From: Sclerotiophoma versabilis
Taxonomy: Eukaryota > Ascomycota > Dothideomycetes > Pleosporales > Didymellaceae
Assembly: GCA_012274445.1 (NCBI GenBank)
Contig: JAAROD010000044.1
Span: forward strand, 124,001-188,000
Reading direction: 5' to 3'
Length of the DNA: 64,000 nt
The translations under genes and the position numbers were made by a program. Positions 11,940 through 23,333 of this stretch are shown piece by piece (positions within the stretch are counted from its first letter, which is position 1; every line of letters starts with the position of its first letter). The notes under the pieces were generated by a model. It saw only the letters and a program-made list of their open reading frames with translations, was not told the origin of the DNA and did no database searches.

Positions 11940-13081
11940 TCAGAAAATAGCGGGTGACAATTAGGACAGTATGTGGCTATCATTGCGAATAGAGAGTGGC
12001 TCGACCTACATGAGATTGGAGACAAAGGATGTAATCTGCAACTGGGGTCGGAATAATGTAGTCTACAGCTGTGGTGGAGGTGCAGACGTGGTTTAGAAAG
12101 CCGCAATACAACTACAAAATCCAACATCCACTTATCGTTAAAAGCTGCCACGGACATTAAGTGCGTGCCTGATTGACTGGAATAGCAGCCGAATAGCCCT
12201 TATAAATCGTTTATAAAAGATACCGAGAGTTGCAAGGATTGTGGCCACCAGGTTTGCAGTCGAACATCCACCATCAAGCTACGCGGATCATTTCACCTGC
12301 TCATGTGGCAAGCTGTGTTGTCACTGTTTTAGGTTTAGAGAAGCTGTTGAGGGCTCTACTTAGCGATATTGCGCTGGCTCCTCTCTCGACTTTTTCTGCT
12401 AGGTGACTCCATGCTGTACGCTTCGTTCCAGTCGACCAAATACGGCCGTGACTCTTTTACAACGAAGTGAAGCTTCCTTACAGCCACAGAACACTTCCTG
12501 TCCTTAAGTAGTTTCGACCGGTGTGTTCAGACCAGTTGATGTGAGATGGAAGAAGACAGGTTGCATCTTGTCATGCACGCTTTGACGCAAGTTGCAGAGC
12601 GCGGAAATCACGCTTTTCAAAGTCAAATGCTAGTGTTAGTATCCTGAGAGGTGAGTCTGTATGCCAGGTCAGTCCGACAGGGATATGCGCCGTAATACTA
12701 AGTGCACCACTCCTATGCGACTTCTGCAATTCATCCGGCCATACAGAGGCTATCAACATACCCTTCGCCTTCGCCATTGTCAATGTGTCTGGTGATCGTG
12801 AACCATAAGAGCACTCACAGCGGAAAGATCGGCTTGGGCTGACTAAGAAATGCGTTAAAACGCCTGTAGCATCCTTGAATCACAGAAGCGCCGACGATCT
12901 CTCCGGCAGATCCACGTTCATTAAAACGAAAACACAAGAACAGGCGACAGCCCTGACGATCATCGTCAACTTACAACAAGCCTTTCCGTGTCCGCGAATT
13001 ATGGCTATGCCAAGGTTACCCGCGGGTTCCGTGGATGCAGCTCAGACAGTACGGATAGAAAGAAGACATCGTATCCGCGGG

Positions 13082-13094
13082 CCCCCCCCCCCCC
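13082..13094. repeat. Homopolymer run of 13 C
   Basis: Thirteen consecutive C on the plus strand in otherwise unremarkable intergenic DNA. This is a likely spot for assembly error or slippage. Confidence 0.95.
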
Positions 13095-13439
13095 GATATG
13101 CTTTCTCACGCATCAAAAGACTGAGTCAACGACTGAGAGCTGTTTCGCTTCTTGCTCTGACAAGACGTTAAACCCGTCTTAGAAGCGTTCGATGCTTGTA
13201 TTCACTCTACTTACCAAATTGGGTCGAAAGCATTTGCACATGCATCCCGTATTGCGAACTCGGCTCGGCCATATCGTGACATATACTAGCAAGTCCTGCC
13301 GGATCAGACCGGGAATGAGATGATTAAGCATCGTTATGCAGCTTCCGTATAAGAAAGACATCGGACGCACGAATATGGAGCTTATCATCTGACAGTAAAT
13401 CTTCTCTTTTTTTTTCACTCTCCATACCAAGAGAGAACC

Positions 13440-14571
13440 ATGCGCTCTACGCTTATCAACCTGGCATTGTTCGCAGGGACTTCCTTGGCTCATCCTCACA
13501 AGAATTCATACAACGGTACCTACGAGCAAGAGACTCGTAGCATCGATGAGATTTACCAGGCAGCATTAGCCGAAGGCGGTGTTGTAACCCTCTGGCATGG
13601 CGGTGACGAGAAGAACCAGCAGGACTCTATGAAGCAGGCTTTCGAAACACGATTCCCCAATATCACGCTCAACGTAACTGTCGATTTGTCCAAATACCAC
13701 GATGGTAATCTCGACCTACAGCTTGCTGCCAAGAATGTCTACGTTGATAGCATCATTCTGCAGACGCTGCACGACTATCCACGCTGGAAGAAAGAGGGCG
13801 CTCTTTTGAACTATGCACCTATGAACTTCGACAGCATCTATCCTATATTCAGGGATGCAGATGCAGCTTACGCAGGTCTCTTCATTTTTGCCTGGTCTAT
13901 CCAAAGCAACACCAACAAGACAACAACAGTACCAACGTCTTACAAGGACTTCACCAAGCCCGAATTCAAGGACAAACTCGCACTCACCTACCCTAACGAT
14001 GACGATGCAGTTCTGTGGCAATTTGATCTTCTGTAAGTCCTTAACTCATCCTCCTTAGACTTCAACTGACTCTTCCCGCAGCCTCAAAGATCCCAACTTT
14101 GGCTGGGAGTGGTTTGATGCTCTCCTGGCCAATAACCCACGCTGGGTACGCGGCACAGAAACTCCCAGCACACTCCTCAAGACTGCCAACAGCAGCAGTG
14201 TAGCGACTTTTACTGCCGGACATTCCTTCCAGTCCGAACCAGGCTACAATTACACGCTCCCCACCGAAGGAACCTTCGTCTCCTGGGCCCAGACCGGTGC
14301 CATTTTGAAAGACGCACCACATCCGGAGGGTGCAAAGTTGCTGCACAATTGGCTGCTGAGTGATGAGTGGCAGAAGAATGTTGGCTGGAGTACGAGAAGT
14401 GATATTCCAGCGCCGCCCGGTGCGCAGAAGATTCTCCAGGAGCCGCATACGAACGCGCCAGCATTTGCAGAGTGGATGGCTGATCGAGATTACGTGGAGA
14501 GATTGAGGTTCATGATGGAAGACAGGATTGGTACTGCCCAAGGCCTTAGCCCACTTGAGGATGACTTGTGA
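13440..14571 (+). CDS. Secreted bacterial-type (PBP2 / iron-binding-like) extracellular solute-binding protein
   Basis: Exons 13440-14032 and 14082-14571 join across a 49-nt intron (GTAAGT...CCGCAG) to give 360 residues. Residues 1-17 (MRSTLINLALFAGTSLA) form a signal peptide. The mature protein keeps the pattern of bacterial ABC-transporter periplasmic receptors of the Fe3+/2-aminoethylphosphonate class: an early GGVVTLWHGGD strand-loop, a central Y-x-D-F-x-x-P-E-F-x-D-K-LAL-x-YP-x-DDD block, then PHPEGAKLLHNWLLS-x-EWQ and NVGWSTRSD near the end. Several NxT/S sequons suit passage through the secretory pathway. Fungi lack the matching bacterial permease, so it probably acts alone as an extracellular binder; the ligand is unknown. 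It converges on the carboxypeptidase gene, with 141 bp between the stop codons. An ancient bacterial origin is plausible but not shown here. Confidence 0.85.
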
Positions 14572-14712
14572 GTCGAAATGGAGAAAACGAAGTATGTTGA
14601 CGTATATGGATCAGTGTATACAGACGATAGTTAGGTGTCCAGAACTACATGCATACCTCTCCGCTCCACATCCATATTTATTCATGACTGCTCTGAACGC
14701 TTTGCTATATCC

Positions 14713-16851
14713 TTACAGCATCACTAACAAAGCACCTACCAATACCGGCACAACGGCACTACTAGCTAGGTTCCTTCTGGCCGCGCCTGTCGACTCAGGC
14801 GGCGCGCCACTGCCACTAGGAGTAGAACTCGTCCCATTCCCTCCTGTCGCGTTTCCGACAAGTTCCGGGAACATATAGCTCGTGTTCGCATCAACAACAA
14901 TCCAGTTCTTGATCAGTGCCGTGCCCTTCATAACCATCTCCCACTGCTGCTCGGTACACTGATCGCGATCCAGCACATAGCACTGGCTACCCGGTAGTGT
15001 GACCGGCTCGTTAGTGATGTTGTACACGTTCACCGCACCTTCCGACGCATAATCGGGGGTTTCGGTAGTCGATATGTTGCCTGTAGCGATGTCGAAATTG
15101 AACAGCGCGCGCTGGAAGATGCGGAAGGCAGTTTCCGGCTGGTATGCGGGGACTTCGTGGCCGGCTTCGTAGACGCGTGTGAACGAGAGGTTGCCGTACT
15201 GGCGCACTTGGCCGCCGACATACGTGTCGTTGACCACCACTGGTGCGTAGCCGGCGGCAGCAAATTCTGTCGCGTTTTCGTAAGGTATGGCGAGAGAAAG
15301 CGCTTCGCCACCGTACCAATTGCATGCATAGTCGCGGTCGCCATACACAAGGGCGACTTTAACGCCTTCTTCGAGGAGGTACGCAAGGTCTTCTTTCCAG
15401 CCGGGACGTGGGTAGTCGCCGATGCTGCGAAAGGCGCGTGACACGGCAGAATTCGATTGAGTCCAGTTTATTGGAATTCCTAGACCCTGCTGTACATGAG
15501 GTTGGTTAAGCCAGCCTGCGTACCAGGGTGCGGGAAAAGAGGCAGCACCGGGTGCAGAGATGTCATAATAGTTGACGTCGCTGTCGAAGTAGGGGTCACG
15601 GATCTCTGCAGTGCAGAAAGTTTCGGCCTTCTGGCACACGGTGTTTACACTTTCGTTGAAACCTTGGTTGGTGGGATCATAGGCAAGACTGAGGTTTCGG
15701 CAGTTTTCAATCTGGTGCAAGCAGCCTTCAGTGCGGTACAAGGCATCGATGACTTCCTCATAGCGAGATTCGTTGTATGCTTTGATGCCATAAGTGTTGT
15801 TGTAGGCCATTTGCGGGTAGCCAGCCCATTGAACATAACGGTCGATGCAGCCGTTAATGATCAAAAGGGTGTCGAGGTGTAACAAGTGGGTTTGCCCTTG
15901 CTCATCCCACGTACCATTAAGAATCCTTTCGTTCTGCTCCTGGAAGTAGGCTGCGAACGCAGGTCCGTAGCGGCCACCGTAAGACTCCGTGGCAATCGAG
16001 ATTCTGTCATCATTGGGCTTGTGATGCGGGAACTCTTGGAACCACACCTGAGCAAAGTGCCAAAGAGCTCGTGCAGAGTTCTCTGTACCGCGAGTAGTCA
16101 AGTTAGCATCCTGACTAGCATAAGTGCCAACATAGAAGGAGGCATTCTGGGCTGGCACTCCATTTGAGAAGTCGGCAACCTCAACGTCTCCAGTATCAAT
16201 GTTGGTGGTGATATTGGTCAAGCTGTCGTAGCTCATGCCTACTTGTACTGGCTGATCGAGATAGAGCATGTTGACTGATCATGTTTTAGCTTAACCAAGA
16301 ACCACGTTCTCATCAAAATACCTTCGTTGTTCCATGACCAATCACTAAGGTATGTTGAGTTGGAATCCAAGTTGACATAGCAGGGCCCATTCTCGCGCAG
16401 CAGCCCAAGCATCGAACTACTTCCAGGCCCCCCGTTCTAAAGTAGAGTCAGTAAACATCTCATGGTACACCAAACATTTGCTTACCATCCAGATTGACAA
16501 GGGGGCGTTCGCTGGATCCTTCCGAGACTCGAAGAACCAGAAGAAGGTGTTGATTTCGTACGTCTGGTTTTGCACACCTAGGTCAGCGAGAGCACCCACA
16601 GGCAAGTGAACGTAGCCGGAGTAACTTCGGACTCCATCAGTTGTCTCGCATAAGTCATTCTGGCATCTTGTTAATGATCTTTTTTAGTGAGATTGCATGG
16701 GTAGGAATACCTCTTTGTAAGAGATACGGATGCCGTCCTCGATATGCGAATCGAGTACAGTAACACCCTCAAGTAACGGTGGGAATTGACAATAAGCAAA
16801 GCTACTGAACAAGCCAGCATATGCAAGAAGTGACAGACGTTTGACCACCAT
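14713..16851 (-). CDS. GPI-anchored serine carboxypeptidase, peptidase family S10 (carboxypeptidase S1-like)
   Basis: Four exons: 16851-16711, 16659-16486, 16436-16322 and 16274-14713, with introns of 51, 49 and 47 nt, encode 663 residues. It removes C-terminal amino acids from peptides outside the cell or at the wall. The signal peptide is MVVKRLSLLAYAGLFSSFAYC. S10 landmarks are the oxyanion segment NGGPGSSSMLG, the nucleophile in ESYGGRYG, the acidic residue in YGDRDYACNWYGGE and the catalytic His in EAGHEVPAYQPE. The C-terminus is a Gly/Ser/Thr-rich stretch followed by a hydrophobic tail (SSAVVPVLVGALLVML), as expected for GPI attachment. A TATA box lies about 66 bp upstream of the start. 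All catalytic positions are present, so it should be active. Confidence 0.94.
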
Positions 16852-17570
16852 CTTCGTACTGGTTGCAAAGAAACACAGCGGGCGCTGAAACGCAACAGCA
16901 TTGGATTCAGAAACAGTATTTATACCTCGACTCAGGTTGCGCGGCTCGGTAAGGTGCACGCACACGCTGCATGTTCATCACTCGCGATCTTCTGGAGTGA
17001 CTAGTGCTGGCATACTGAGCTTCCTCACTGGGACGTAGCGTAGCTGTAAGCCTGCAACAAGAACCATGTTCTGAATGGTGATGACGTTCAATTACCTGTG
17101 GAAGTGCATAGCCAAGAAGGCCAAGAAGACACTTGCGTTGGTTATGCTTTCCCGTCCAAGGATTCCGTTATCAAAATCGACAGGCGTTGTGCAATGCTGT
17201 TGCGGGTCATCAACATACGGGGCCAAAACACCAGCGGGGGCACTGGACAATCAAAGAGGCCAGAATCTTGGCCATGATGCCGAGCAAGTTAGTAACTGGG
17301 CAGTTCTTAAGCTTTTAGATTCTGTGCGCATATTGTGAAGAGTCCATGGTGATCCTGGGGCAAAGAGAGCCCATGTGAGGGGTTGAACAAGCTCGCTCAA
17401 GCATAGGAAGTGGCGGCCTTGTCGCGACTAGCCCGTTTGGAACGCGGCCCACTTTAACCACGCCGCAACATTGCCGTTCATGCCTGATCATGAACAATCA
17501 AGATGCGTCTTTGTTCGTCAAGGCCAAAATCTAAAAAGGTGCCTCTGCGGTAACTCAGTCCGCGAACATC
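16852..17570. other. Intergenic region between divergent carboxypeptidase and F-box genes
   Basis: Holds both upstream regions. Apart from the TATA element of the carboxypeptidase, nothing was recognised; the short ORFs here do not resemble proteins. Confidence 0.5.
16917..16924 (-). promoter_or_regulatory. TATA box of the carboxypeptidase gene
   Basis: TATAAATA on the minus strand, ending 66 bp before the ATG at 16851. It is well placed for a core promoter of a regulated secreted hydrolase. Assigned from position and sequence only. Confidence 0.6.
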
Positions 17571-19052
17571 ATGGCCCCTCTTGTTGACCTTCCCGCTGAA
17601 CTACTGAGTCGAATTGCATCCCACCTCTTTTACTCCGACCCACTATCCCACGGCAAATTTGTAGATGATGGCTTCTGCAACCTACGGCTCTGTTGCCGAT
17701 CCATTCAAATACAGACACAATATGTGTTCCACAGAGCTGCATTCTCGACGATGGCTGTGACTCTGCATGCAAAGTCTCTGTCAAGGCTGTGGGATGTCTC
17801 CAGTCATCCCCGCTTGGGCAGGTTGGTTAAGACGCTGGTCTTCTTCAAAGCGTATCATCCTATATTTGACGGATTCGTCGCTCCTCTCGAACTTGCGTAT
17901 CCCCAACGAAAACATGAGCATGCCGGTTATGGTGTCATTGAACTTCCAAGACACGGAGTGGATGGCGTATACCCGAACGAAGGATTAACTCTCAGGAAAC
18001 GCGTGCGGCTTGGGCTGCAGGACTATCTTGCAAAGATTACAGCGTTGATTCCGAATTTGAAAGATGTGGTGATCGAGACCAATTTCATGGCTTCTTTCTG
18101 GCTAGATTCACCTTCTCGTCAAGAGCAGTTGAATGAGCAAGCCAAACGTATCTATCGAATGACATGTGAGATCGTTGCTCGCGAGCGCCAGCGCTACGAA
18201 GAAGAAGTTCACGGGTCTGAGGAGGCTGAAGAATCCGACTCTGACATCGATATTAATGACGGCTCGAACGAAGACTACGACAACGACGATCACGATGATC
18301 CTTATCATCTCGAAACCTACGTCTACCCAGACTACCTTCTTTACTTGGTAGTGAGAGCTGCGCATAACCAAGGTATCCAGCTTTCATCGTTGAGTTCCAT
18401 CAACCCGGATGCGTCTTCCATACGTGCTCGCACTTTTGTGGAACTTGCTCCAGCTTTACAGAGTCTACAGCACCTGAAAATCAGCGTCAATGCAAGCAGT
18501 GCTGCAAAGTTGCAACGTATGAATGGCTCGACATTGCATAACCATAAAAAGGGACAGCCCATAGCTCAATCTTTTGGACAAGCACTCAGCACGCTGCGGG
18601 ATCTAAGAAGTTTGAAGCTCACCTTCGACGGCTATTACTGGGAAGACGATCGCAACACCAACATCTCCAAGAGCCTGAATCACCTAAGTGACAAAGTCTT
18701 TGAGAATCTCTCTATTGTTGATATTTGTCTTGCATCTTTTGCAGGGCAAACATTCTATGAATTCCTCCACAAGCAGAGGTTGACACTCCAGCAACTGACC
18801 CTACGTCGTATCACTCTGATCACCGTCGATCATTGGCGACCAATTTTGGCATTGATACTAGAAAACATGCCAATGCTCAGGAAAATGCGTTGCTCGGAAC
18901 TTACAGGCGGTGAAGGATTTGGTGACACTACGCAACCACTCAATTGTACTGAAGGCTGGAAGGGCTGCTGTACAGTCGATTGTGTTGAACGTGAGGACAT
19001 CTTGTTCGAGCTGAGTAGGGCACTGAGTAGCTTTCCTAGTGACACCCTTTGA
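17571..19052 (+). CDS. F-box protein with acidic insert
   Basis: Single-exon 493-residue protein starting at the ATG at 17571. The N-terminus MAPLVDLPAELLSRIASHL, followed by LRLCCRSIQIQTQ, is a fungal F-box (about residues 4-50), the Skp1-binding module of SCF ubiquitin ligases. Residues 209-245 are almost entirely Glu/Asp/Ser/Asn. The C-terminal half shows leucine-spaced strands (LQHLKISV, LRSLKLTF, LQQLTLRRI) that suggest degenerate leucine-rich repeats for target recognition. It shows no clear similarity to the F-box gene at 1.8 kb beyond the box and an acidic patch. The target is unknown. Confidence 0.78.
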   Translation: MAPLVDLPAELLSRIASHLFYSDPLSHGKFVDDGFCNLRLCCRSIQIQTQYVFHRAAFSTMAVTLHAKSLSRLWDVSSHPRLGRLVKTLVFFKAYHPIFDGFVAPLELAYPQRKHEHAGYGVIELPRHGVDGVYPNEGLTLRKRVRLGLQDYLAKITALIPNLKDVVIETNFMASFWLDSPSRQEQLNEQAKRIYRMTCEIVARERQRYEEEVHGSEEAEESDSDIDINDGSNEDYDNDDHDDPYHLETYVYPDYLLYLVVRAAHNQGIQLSSLSSINPDASSIRARTFVELAPALQSLQHLKISVNASSAAKLQRMNGSTLHNHKKGQPIAQSFGQALSTLRDLRSLKLTFDGYYWEDDRNTNISKSLNHLSDKVFENLSIVDICLASFAGQTFYEFLHKQRLTLQQLTLRRITLITVDHWRPILALILENMPMLRKMRCSELTGGEGFGDTTQPLNCTEGWKGCCTVDCVEREDILFELSRALSSFPSDTL

Positions 19053-19792
19053 GATATTCAAATACGACCCAATGTATTCACCAACTATGCCTTCCTACGA
19101 AGTATGCTGTCTTGGTAGTCCGCTTAGTAAAGCCACCAGAGCTTGATGATGAAGGATGGGTTTCTATCCACAGGCCTTATGTTTGTGTGGTCAATGTCGA
19201 GGCCAATAAAGACAAGACCACGCGATTGAGGGAGATGTAAAAAGTTCTTCGCCGTAGTGACCATTCTGGCTTCTACAATGACAACGCGGAGGGCAACGAG
19301 TTCCTTGAGCATCATACCTAGCAGAGCGCAACAGCAAGGTCGAGCCTTGGCACTGCAGTCTTGATCCTCTATCTTGTGCCACGTAGAATATAGCATCCAA
19401 AATGGGTACATTGTAGAGTGATTAGATGATCAAATTGTTTTAACATATTGATGCCAGGCGCAGGCGCTTTGGATGCAGATTCGCTGGAGACCGTAGCACA
19501 AAATTGAGCGGGTAGCTCCTCATCCCCAGAGCTACTTTCTTTCTCCTGGACACTGACGCCTCTACCGCAGACAACCAGTACATGTGACTTGTTGCCAGAC
19601 CTTATTCCTCCTTTGGGTTTGTATCGCTGCCGTAAGTAGTTGAAGCGGATGAGGGAGGCCGGCCCGTCAGTTTCGCCGATGCCGCTAGTCGCTAGCCTGA
19701 CGCTCGGACTCGATGAAATTCTCGCCTGCCAAAAAGTTATGAGCTTTGCAGGACGGCAAGTGCAACCACCAGGTCCTTCGAAATTCGACGCA
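19053..19792. other. Intergenic region upstream of CBF5
   Basis: F-box 3' flank and CBF5 5' flank. The CBF5 reading frame stays open upstream of its ATG to before 19640, but those residues do not resemble Cbf5, so they were left out. Nothing else was recognised. Confidence 0.5.
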
Positions 19793-21395
19793 ATGGCTCT
19801 CGTGCAGTCCAACCCCGACGCCTACACCATCAAGCCAGAGGCCTCTGCGCCTGCTATCGACACCAGCGACTGGCCGCTTCTGCTCAAGAACTACAGCGAC
19901 CGTACGCAGCGAGCTCAATATGTAGCTTCAAAATCTTTAAGCTGACAAAATGCAGTGCTCGTTCGCACGTCGCATTACACACCCATCCCGCAAGGATGCG
20001 CGCCTCTTGCGCGTGATATCAAGTCGTACATCTCGTCTGGTGTTATCAACCTCGACAAGCCCTCGAACCCTTCTTCCCACGAAGTCGTATCATGGATCAA
20101 GCGCATGCTCCGGTACGCAGCACACATTGCTCTGTAATCTCGATCAGGATGCTAATATTATTGCAGTGTCGAGAAGACTGGTCACTCCGGAACCCTCGAC
20201 CCCAAGGTCACTGGATGCTTGATTGTCTGCATTGACCGCGCTACTCGTCTTGTCAAGTCCCAGCAGGGTGCTGGTAAGGAGTACGTCTGCGTCATTCGTC
20301 TCCACGACAAGTTGCCCGGTGGCGAGGCTCAGTTTGCGCGCGCTCTTGAGACCCTCACTGGTGCTCTCTTCCAGCGTCCCCCTCTCATCTCCGCCGTCAA
20401 GCGCCAGCTCCGTATCCGAACCATCCACGAGAGCAAGCTCTACGAATTCGACAACGAGAGGCAGCTTGGTGTTTTCTGGGTCAGCTGCGAGGCTGGTACC
20501 TACATTCGTACTCTCTGCGTTCACTTGGGTCTTCTGCTTGGTGTTGGTGCCCACATGCAGGAGCTGCGCCGTGTGAGGTCTGGCGCTATGGACGAGACTA
20601 AGGACTTGGTCACTCTCCACGACGTTCTTGATGCCCAGTGGCTCCACGACAACAACCGCGACGAGTCCTACCTCCGCCATGTCATCTCTCCCCTTGAGAG
20701 CTTGCTGACAAGCTACAAGCGTATTGTCGTCAAGGACAGCTCTGTCAACGCCATCTGTTATGGTGCTAAGCTTATGCTTCCCGGTCTCCTCCGCTTCGAG
20801 AAGGGCATTGAGATTCACGAGGAGGTCGTCCTCATGACCACCAAGGGTGAGGCTATCGCGCTGGCCTACGCACAGATGTCCGCTGTGGAGATGACATCCT
20901 GCGACCATGGCGTTGTCGCCAAGATCAAGCGCGTCATTATGGAGCGCGATCTGTACCCTAGGCGATGGGGCATGGGCCCGGTTGCCACTGAGAAGAAGAA
21001 GATGAAGGAGGCCGGCACACTTGACGTAAGTTGTGCATTATCTGAGGACACGCAAGCATCACTGACATGATCAGAAATTTGGTCGTCCCAACGAGAAGAC
21101 CCCCGCCAAGTGGACCTCTGAGTACAAAGATCTGAACAGGACAGACGTCGAGTCTGCCCCTCTCGCCGAGACTACTTCGACCGCTGAGGTTCTTGCAGCC
21201 CCAGCCGTCGCCCCCACCGGTGAGGAGCCTGAGGCTGCCTCCGAGAAGACCAAGAAGCGCAAGCACGACGAGGAAGAAACGGCTGAGGAGAAGGCCGAGC
21301 GCAAGCGCAAGAAGAAGGAGGAGAAGGCTGCGAAGAAGGCCAAGAAGGAGAAGAGGAAGAGCAAGGCAGCCGACAGCGACAGCGACTCTGACTGA
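19793..21395 (+). CDS. CBF5: H/ACA snoRNP pseudouridine synthase Cbf5 (dyskerin)
   Basis: Exons 19793-19901, 19956-20112, 20167-21025 and 21075-21395 (introns 54, 54 and 49 nt) encode 481 residues. Cbf5 is the catalytic subunit of nucleolar H/ACA ribonucleoproteins, isomerising uridines in rRNA and snRNA with Nop10, Nhp2 and Gar1. The N-terminus has the dyskerin-type IKPEA and DTSDWPLLLKNY. The TruB-like catalytic core follows with GVINLDKPSNPSSHEV and the active-site Asp100 in HSGTLDPKVTG. A PUA domain ends at about residue 350 (CDHGVVAKIKR ... MERDLYPRRWG). The tail is a Lys/Glu-rich KKE region closing with SDSDSD, as in yeast Cbf5, where it is a nucleolar and microtubule-binding tail. Length and motifs match the family closely. 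Confidence 0.98.
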
Positions 21396-21978
21396 GTGGC
21401 TGAAGCTATGTTGTAAAAAATCGATTATCTCGGCCAGCTAACAGCACCATGTTGTGGTTCGATCTACCAGCGATGTACACGATGAATGTGTGCATGTTGC
21501 GCATCTCACTCTGTTCTGGATACCTGCTCATGTGTAGCATACGGAAAACCGCGTACGGGAGTCGGCGTTATTGGATTGGCATGAAGGAGTTGGGCGCGTC
21601 AAACTTTTGCATCAGGGCGGACGACTAGGTGTACGAACATGATTACTGTATTGACAGACATGTCGATTCAATTCGAGGTTCTAGCTGTAAATGTCGAAGT
21701 AGAAGCTCCAAGAAACATTCACAAACTTCAAGTTGATTCAAGTTGGTTTTACTTCATCACTCTGTCGCAACCCTTCAAGTGCGGCTGAAATGGAAGGTTC
21801 TGGCGAGTTCGCTGACGTCTTCGTTGGCTCGTGCGCACTGCCGCATTGTGGAGATCGCGAGACAGTTCCATGCACTCTATCATAAAAGCAAGCTTCATTC
21901 TTGCACCACGCGCCCAGGAACGAATTGCTTGCATTCACATACGAGATACCCTTTCCTTTTCCATAATTTTCAGTCACA
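21396..21978. other. Intergenic region between CBF5 and the DnaJ gene
   Basis: 3' flank of CBF5 and promoter of the DnaJ gene. No additional gene or repeat was recognised. Confidence 0.5.
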
Positions 21979-23333
21979 ATGGTCAAAGAGACCAAGCTCT
22001 ACGATTCATTAGGTAGGTTTGGTGCTTGCATACCCCTCCTCGCGGCAGGCTTGAAGCCGTGATGTGCTCCATGCATTACCGCGGAGCTCGTGGATAGCTA
22101 TACGTGCACATACTAACGTCATTCGCAGGTGTTTCGCCTACAGCAACACAGGAGGAGATCAAGAAAGCATATCGCAAGGCGGCGCTGAAGTGGCACCCCG
22201 ACAAGAACACGGACAACCCACAGGCAGCCGAGAAGTTCAAAGGTAAGGCTGAGCCTCCCCTCCTTACTACCGAGGTTTGATACTGACATGACTACAGAAT
22301 GCTCACAAGCATACGAGATCCTCTCCGACCCCGAGAAGCGCCAGACATATGACCAGTACGGCCTCGAATTCATCCTGCGGGGCGGCCAGCCTGCACCCGA
22401 GGGCGCTGAGGGCCCCGGAGGCAACCCTTTCGCAGGCGGCGGTTTCCCCTTTGCAGGCGCAGGAGGAGGCATGCCCGGCGGCGGCGCACGAACATTCCAC
22501 TTCTCAACTGGTGGCGGCGGCGGTGGTGCCAACGGCTTCAACTTCTCGAACCCAGAGAGCATTTTTTCCGAATTTCTGCGCGGCGGCGGAGCCAGTATGG
22601 GCGGCGGCGGCGGCGAAGACGATGACTTCGGCGGCTTTGGTGGCTTCGGCATGGGCGGTATGCCTGGCGGTATGGGAGGCTCGCGCGGCGGCCGAGGGCC
22701 AGGAGCGCGCTTCTCGGGAGGCAGGAGGGTACCCGAGCCTGAGGTTACCGTTGTCGAGAAGCCGCTGGCGGTTACCCTCGAGGAGATGTTCAATGGCACA
22801 ACGAAGAAGCTCAAAATCAAGAGGAAGACATACGACCAGGCGACCGGCAAGCAGAGCACACAAGACCGGATCCTGGAAGTTCCCATCAAGAAGGGCTTGA
22901 AGGCCGGCAGCAAGATCAAGTTTTCCGATGTCGGCGACCAGGTCGAAGGCGGAACACAGGACCTGCACTTTGTCGTCTCAGAGGTAAGCCCACCCCTGAT
23001 TCCCCCTTCATGCTCTATACATTGCTAACATGAAGCCAGAAACCACACCCTCTCTTCACTCGCGAAGGCGACGACATCAAACGCACCATCGAACTCGATC
23101 TCAAAGAAGCCCTCACCGGCTGGCGCCGCACCGTGCAAACCATCGACGGCAAACAACTCAGCGTCGGCAGCAGCGGGCCCACAGGCCCAACCTGGACAGA
23201 ACGATACCCCAACCTCGGCATGCCGAAGAGCAAGAAGCCGGGCGAGCGGGGCGACTTCATCGTCGGCGTCAAGATCAAGTTCCCGACTAGCTTGACAGCG
23301 CAGCAGAAGGAGCAGCTAAAGACGATTTTGTAG
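21979..23333 (+). CDS. SIS1: Type II (class B) DnaJ/Hsp40 co-chaperone, Sis1/DNAJB1-like
   Basis: Exons 21979-22012, 22129-22242, 22298-22983 and 23040-23333 encode 375 residues, close to yeast Sis1 (352). It stimulates Hsp70 ATPase and delivers misfolded clients; Sis1 also acts in translation and prion maintenance. The J domain covers residues 1-70 with HPD at 34-36. It is followed by a long Gly/Phe-rich region (about 75-175) and the two beta-barrel client-binding domains, beginning with VEKPLAVTLEEMFNGTTK and ending GDFIVGVKIKFPTSL. There is no CxxCxGxG zinc finger, which separates it from type I Ydj1. The first coding exon is only 34 nt and its intron is 116 nt, longer than its neighbours. 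Phases of all four exons agree. Confidence 0.96.

Larger units (their letters stand above)
9878..13439. other. Gene-poor 3.6-kb flank upstream of the PKS
   Basis: Contains the PKS promoter and possibly its 5' leader, many short ORFs with no coherent protein, a 13-C homopolymer (13082-13094) and one protein-like but interrupted stretch at 11766-11939. No transposase, reverse transcriptase or terminal repeat was recognised. Confidence 0.5.

Noticed and set aside
11505..11957. 150-codon plus-strand frame
   Set aside because: Opens with TTG, has no domain, and overlaps a more protein-like minus-strand stretch.
9878..13439. Transposon in the PKS flank
   Set aside because: No transposase, reverse transcriptase, terminal repeat or target duplication could be recognised.
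20144..20908. 254-codon minus-strand frame
   Set aside because: Antisense shadow of the highly conserved CBF5 exon 3.
22119..22919. 266-codon minus-strand Pro-rich frame
   Set aside because: Antisense of the Gly-rich linker of the DnaJ gene; the Pro runs are the complement of Gly codons.
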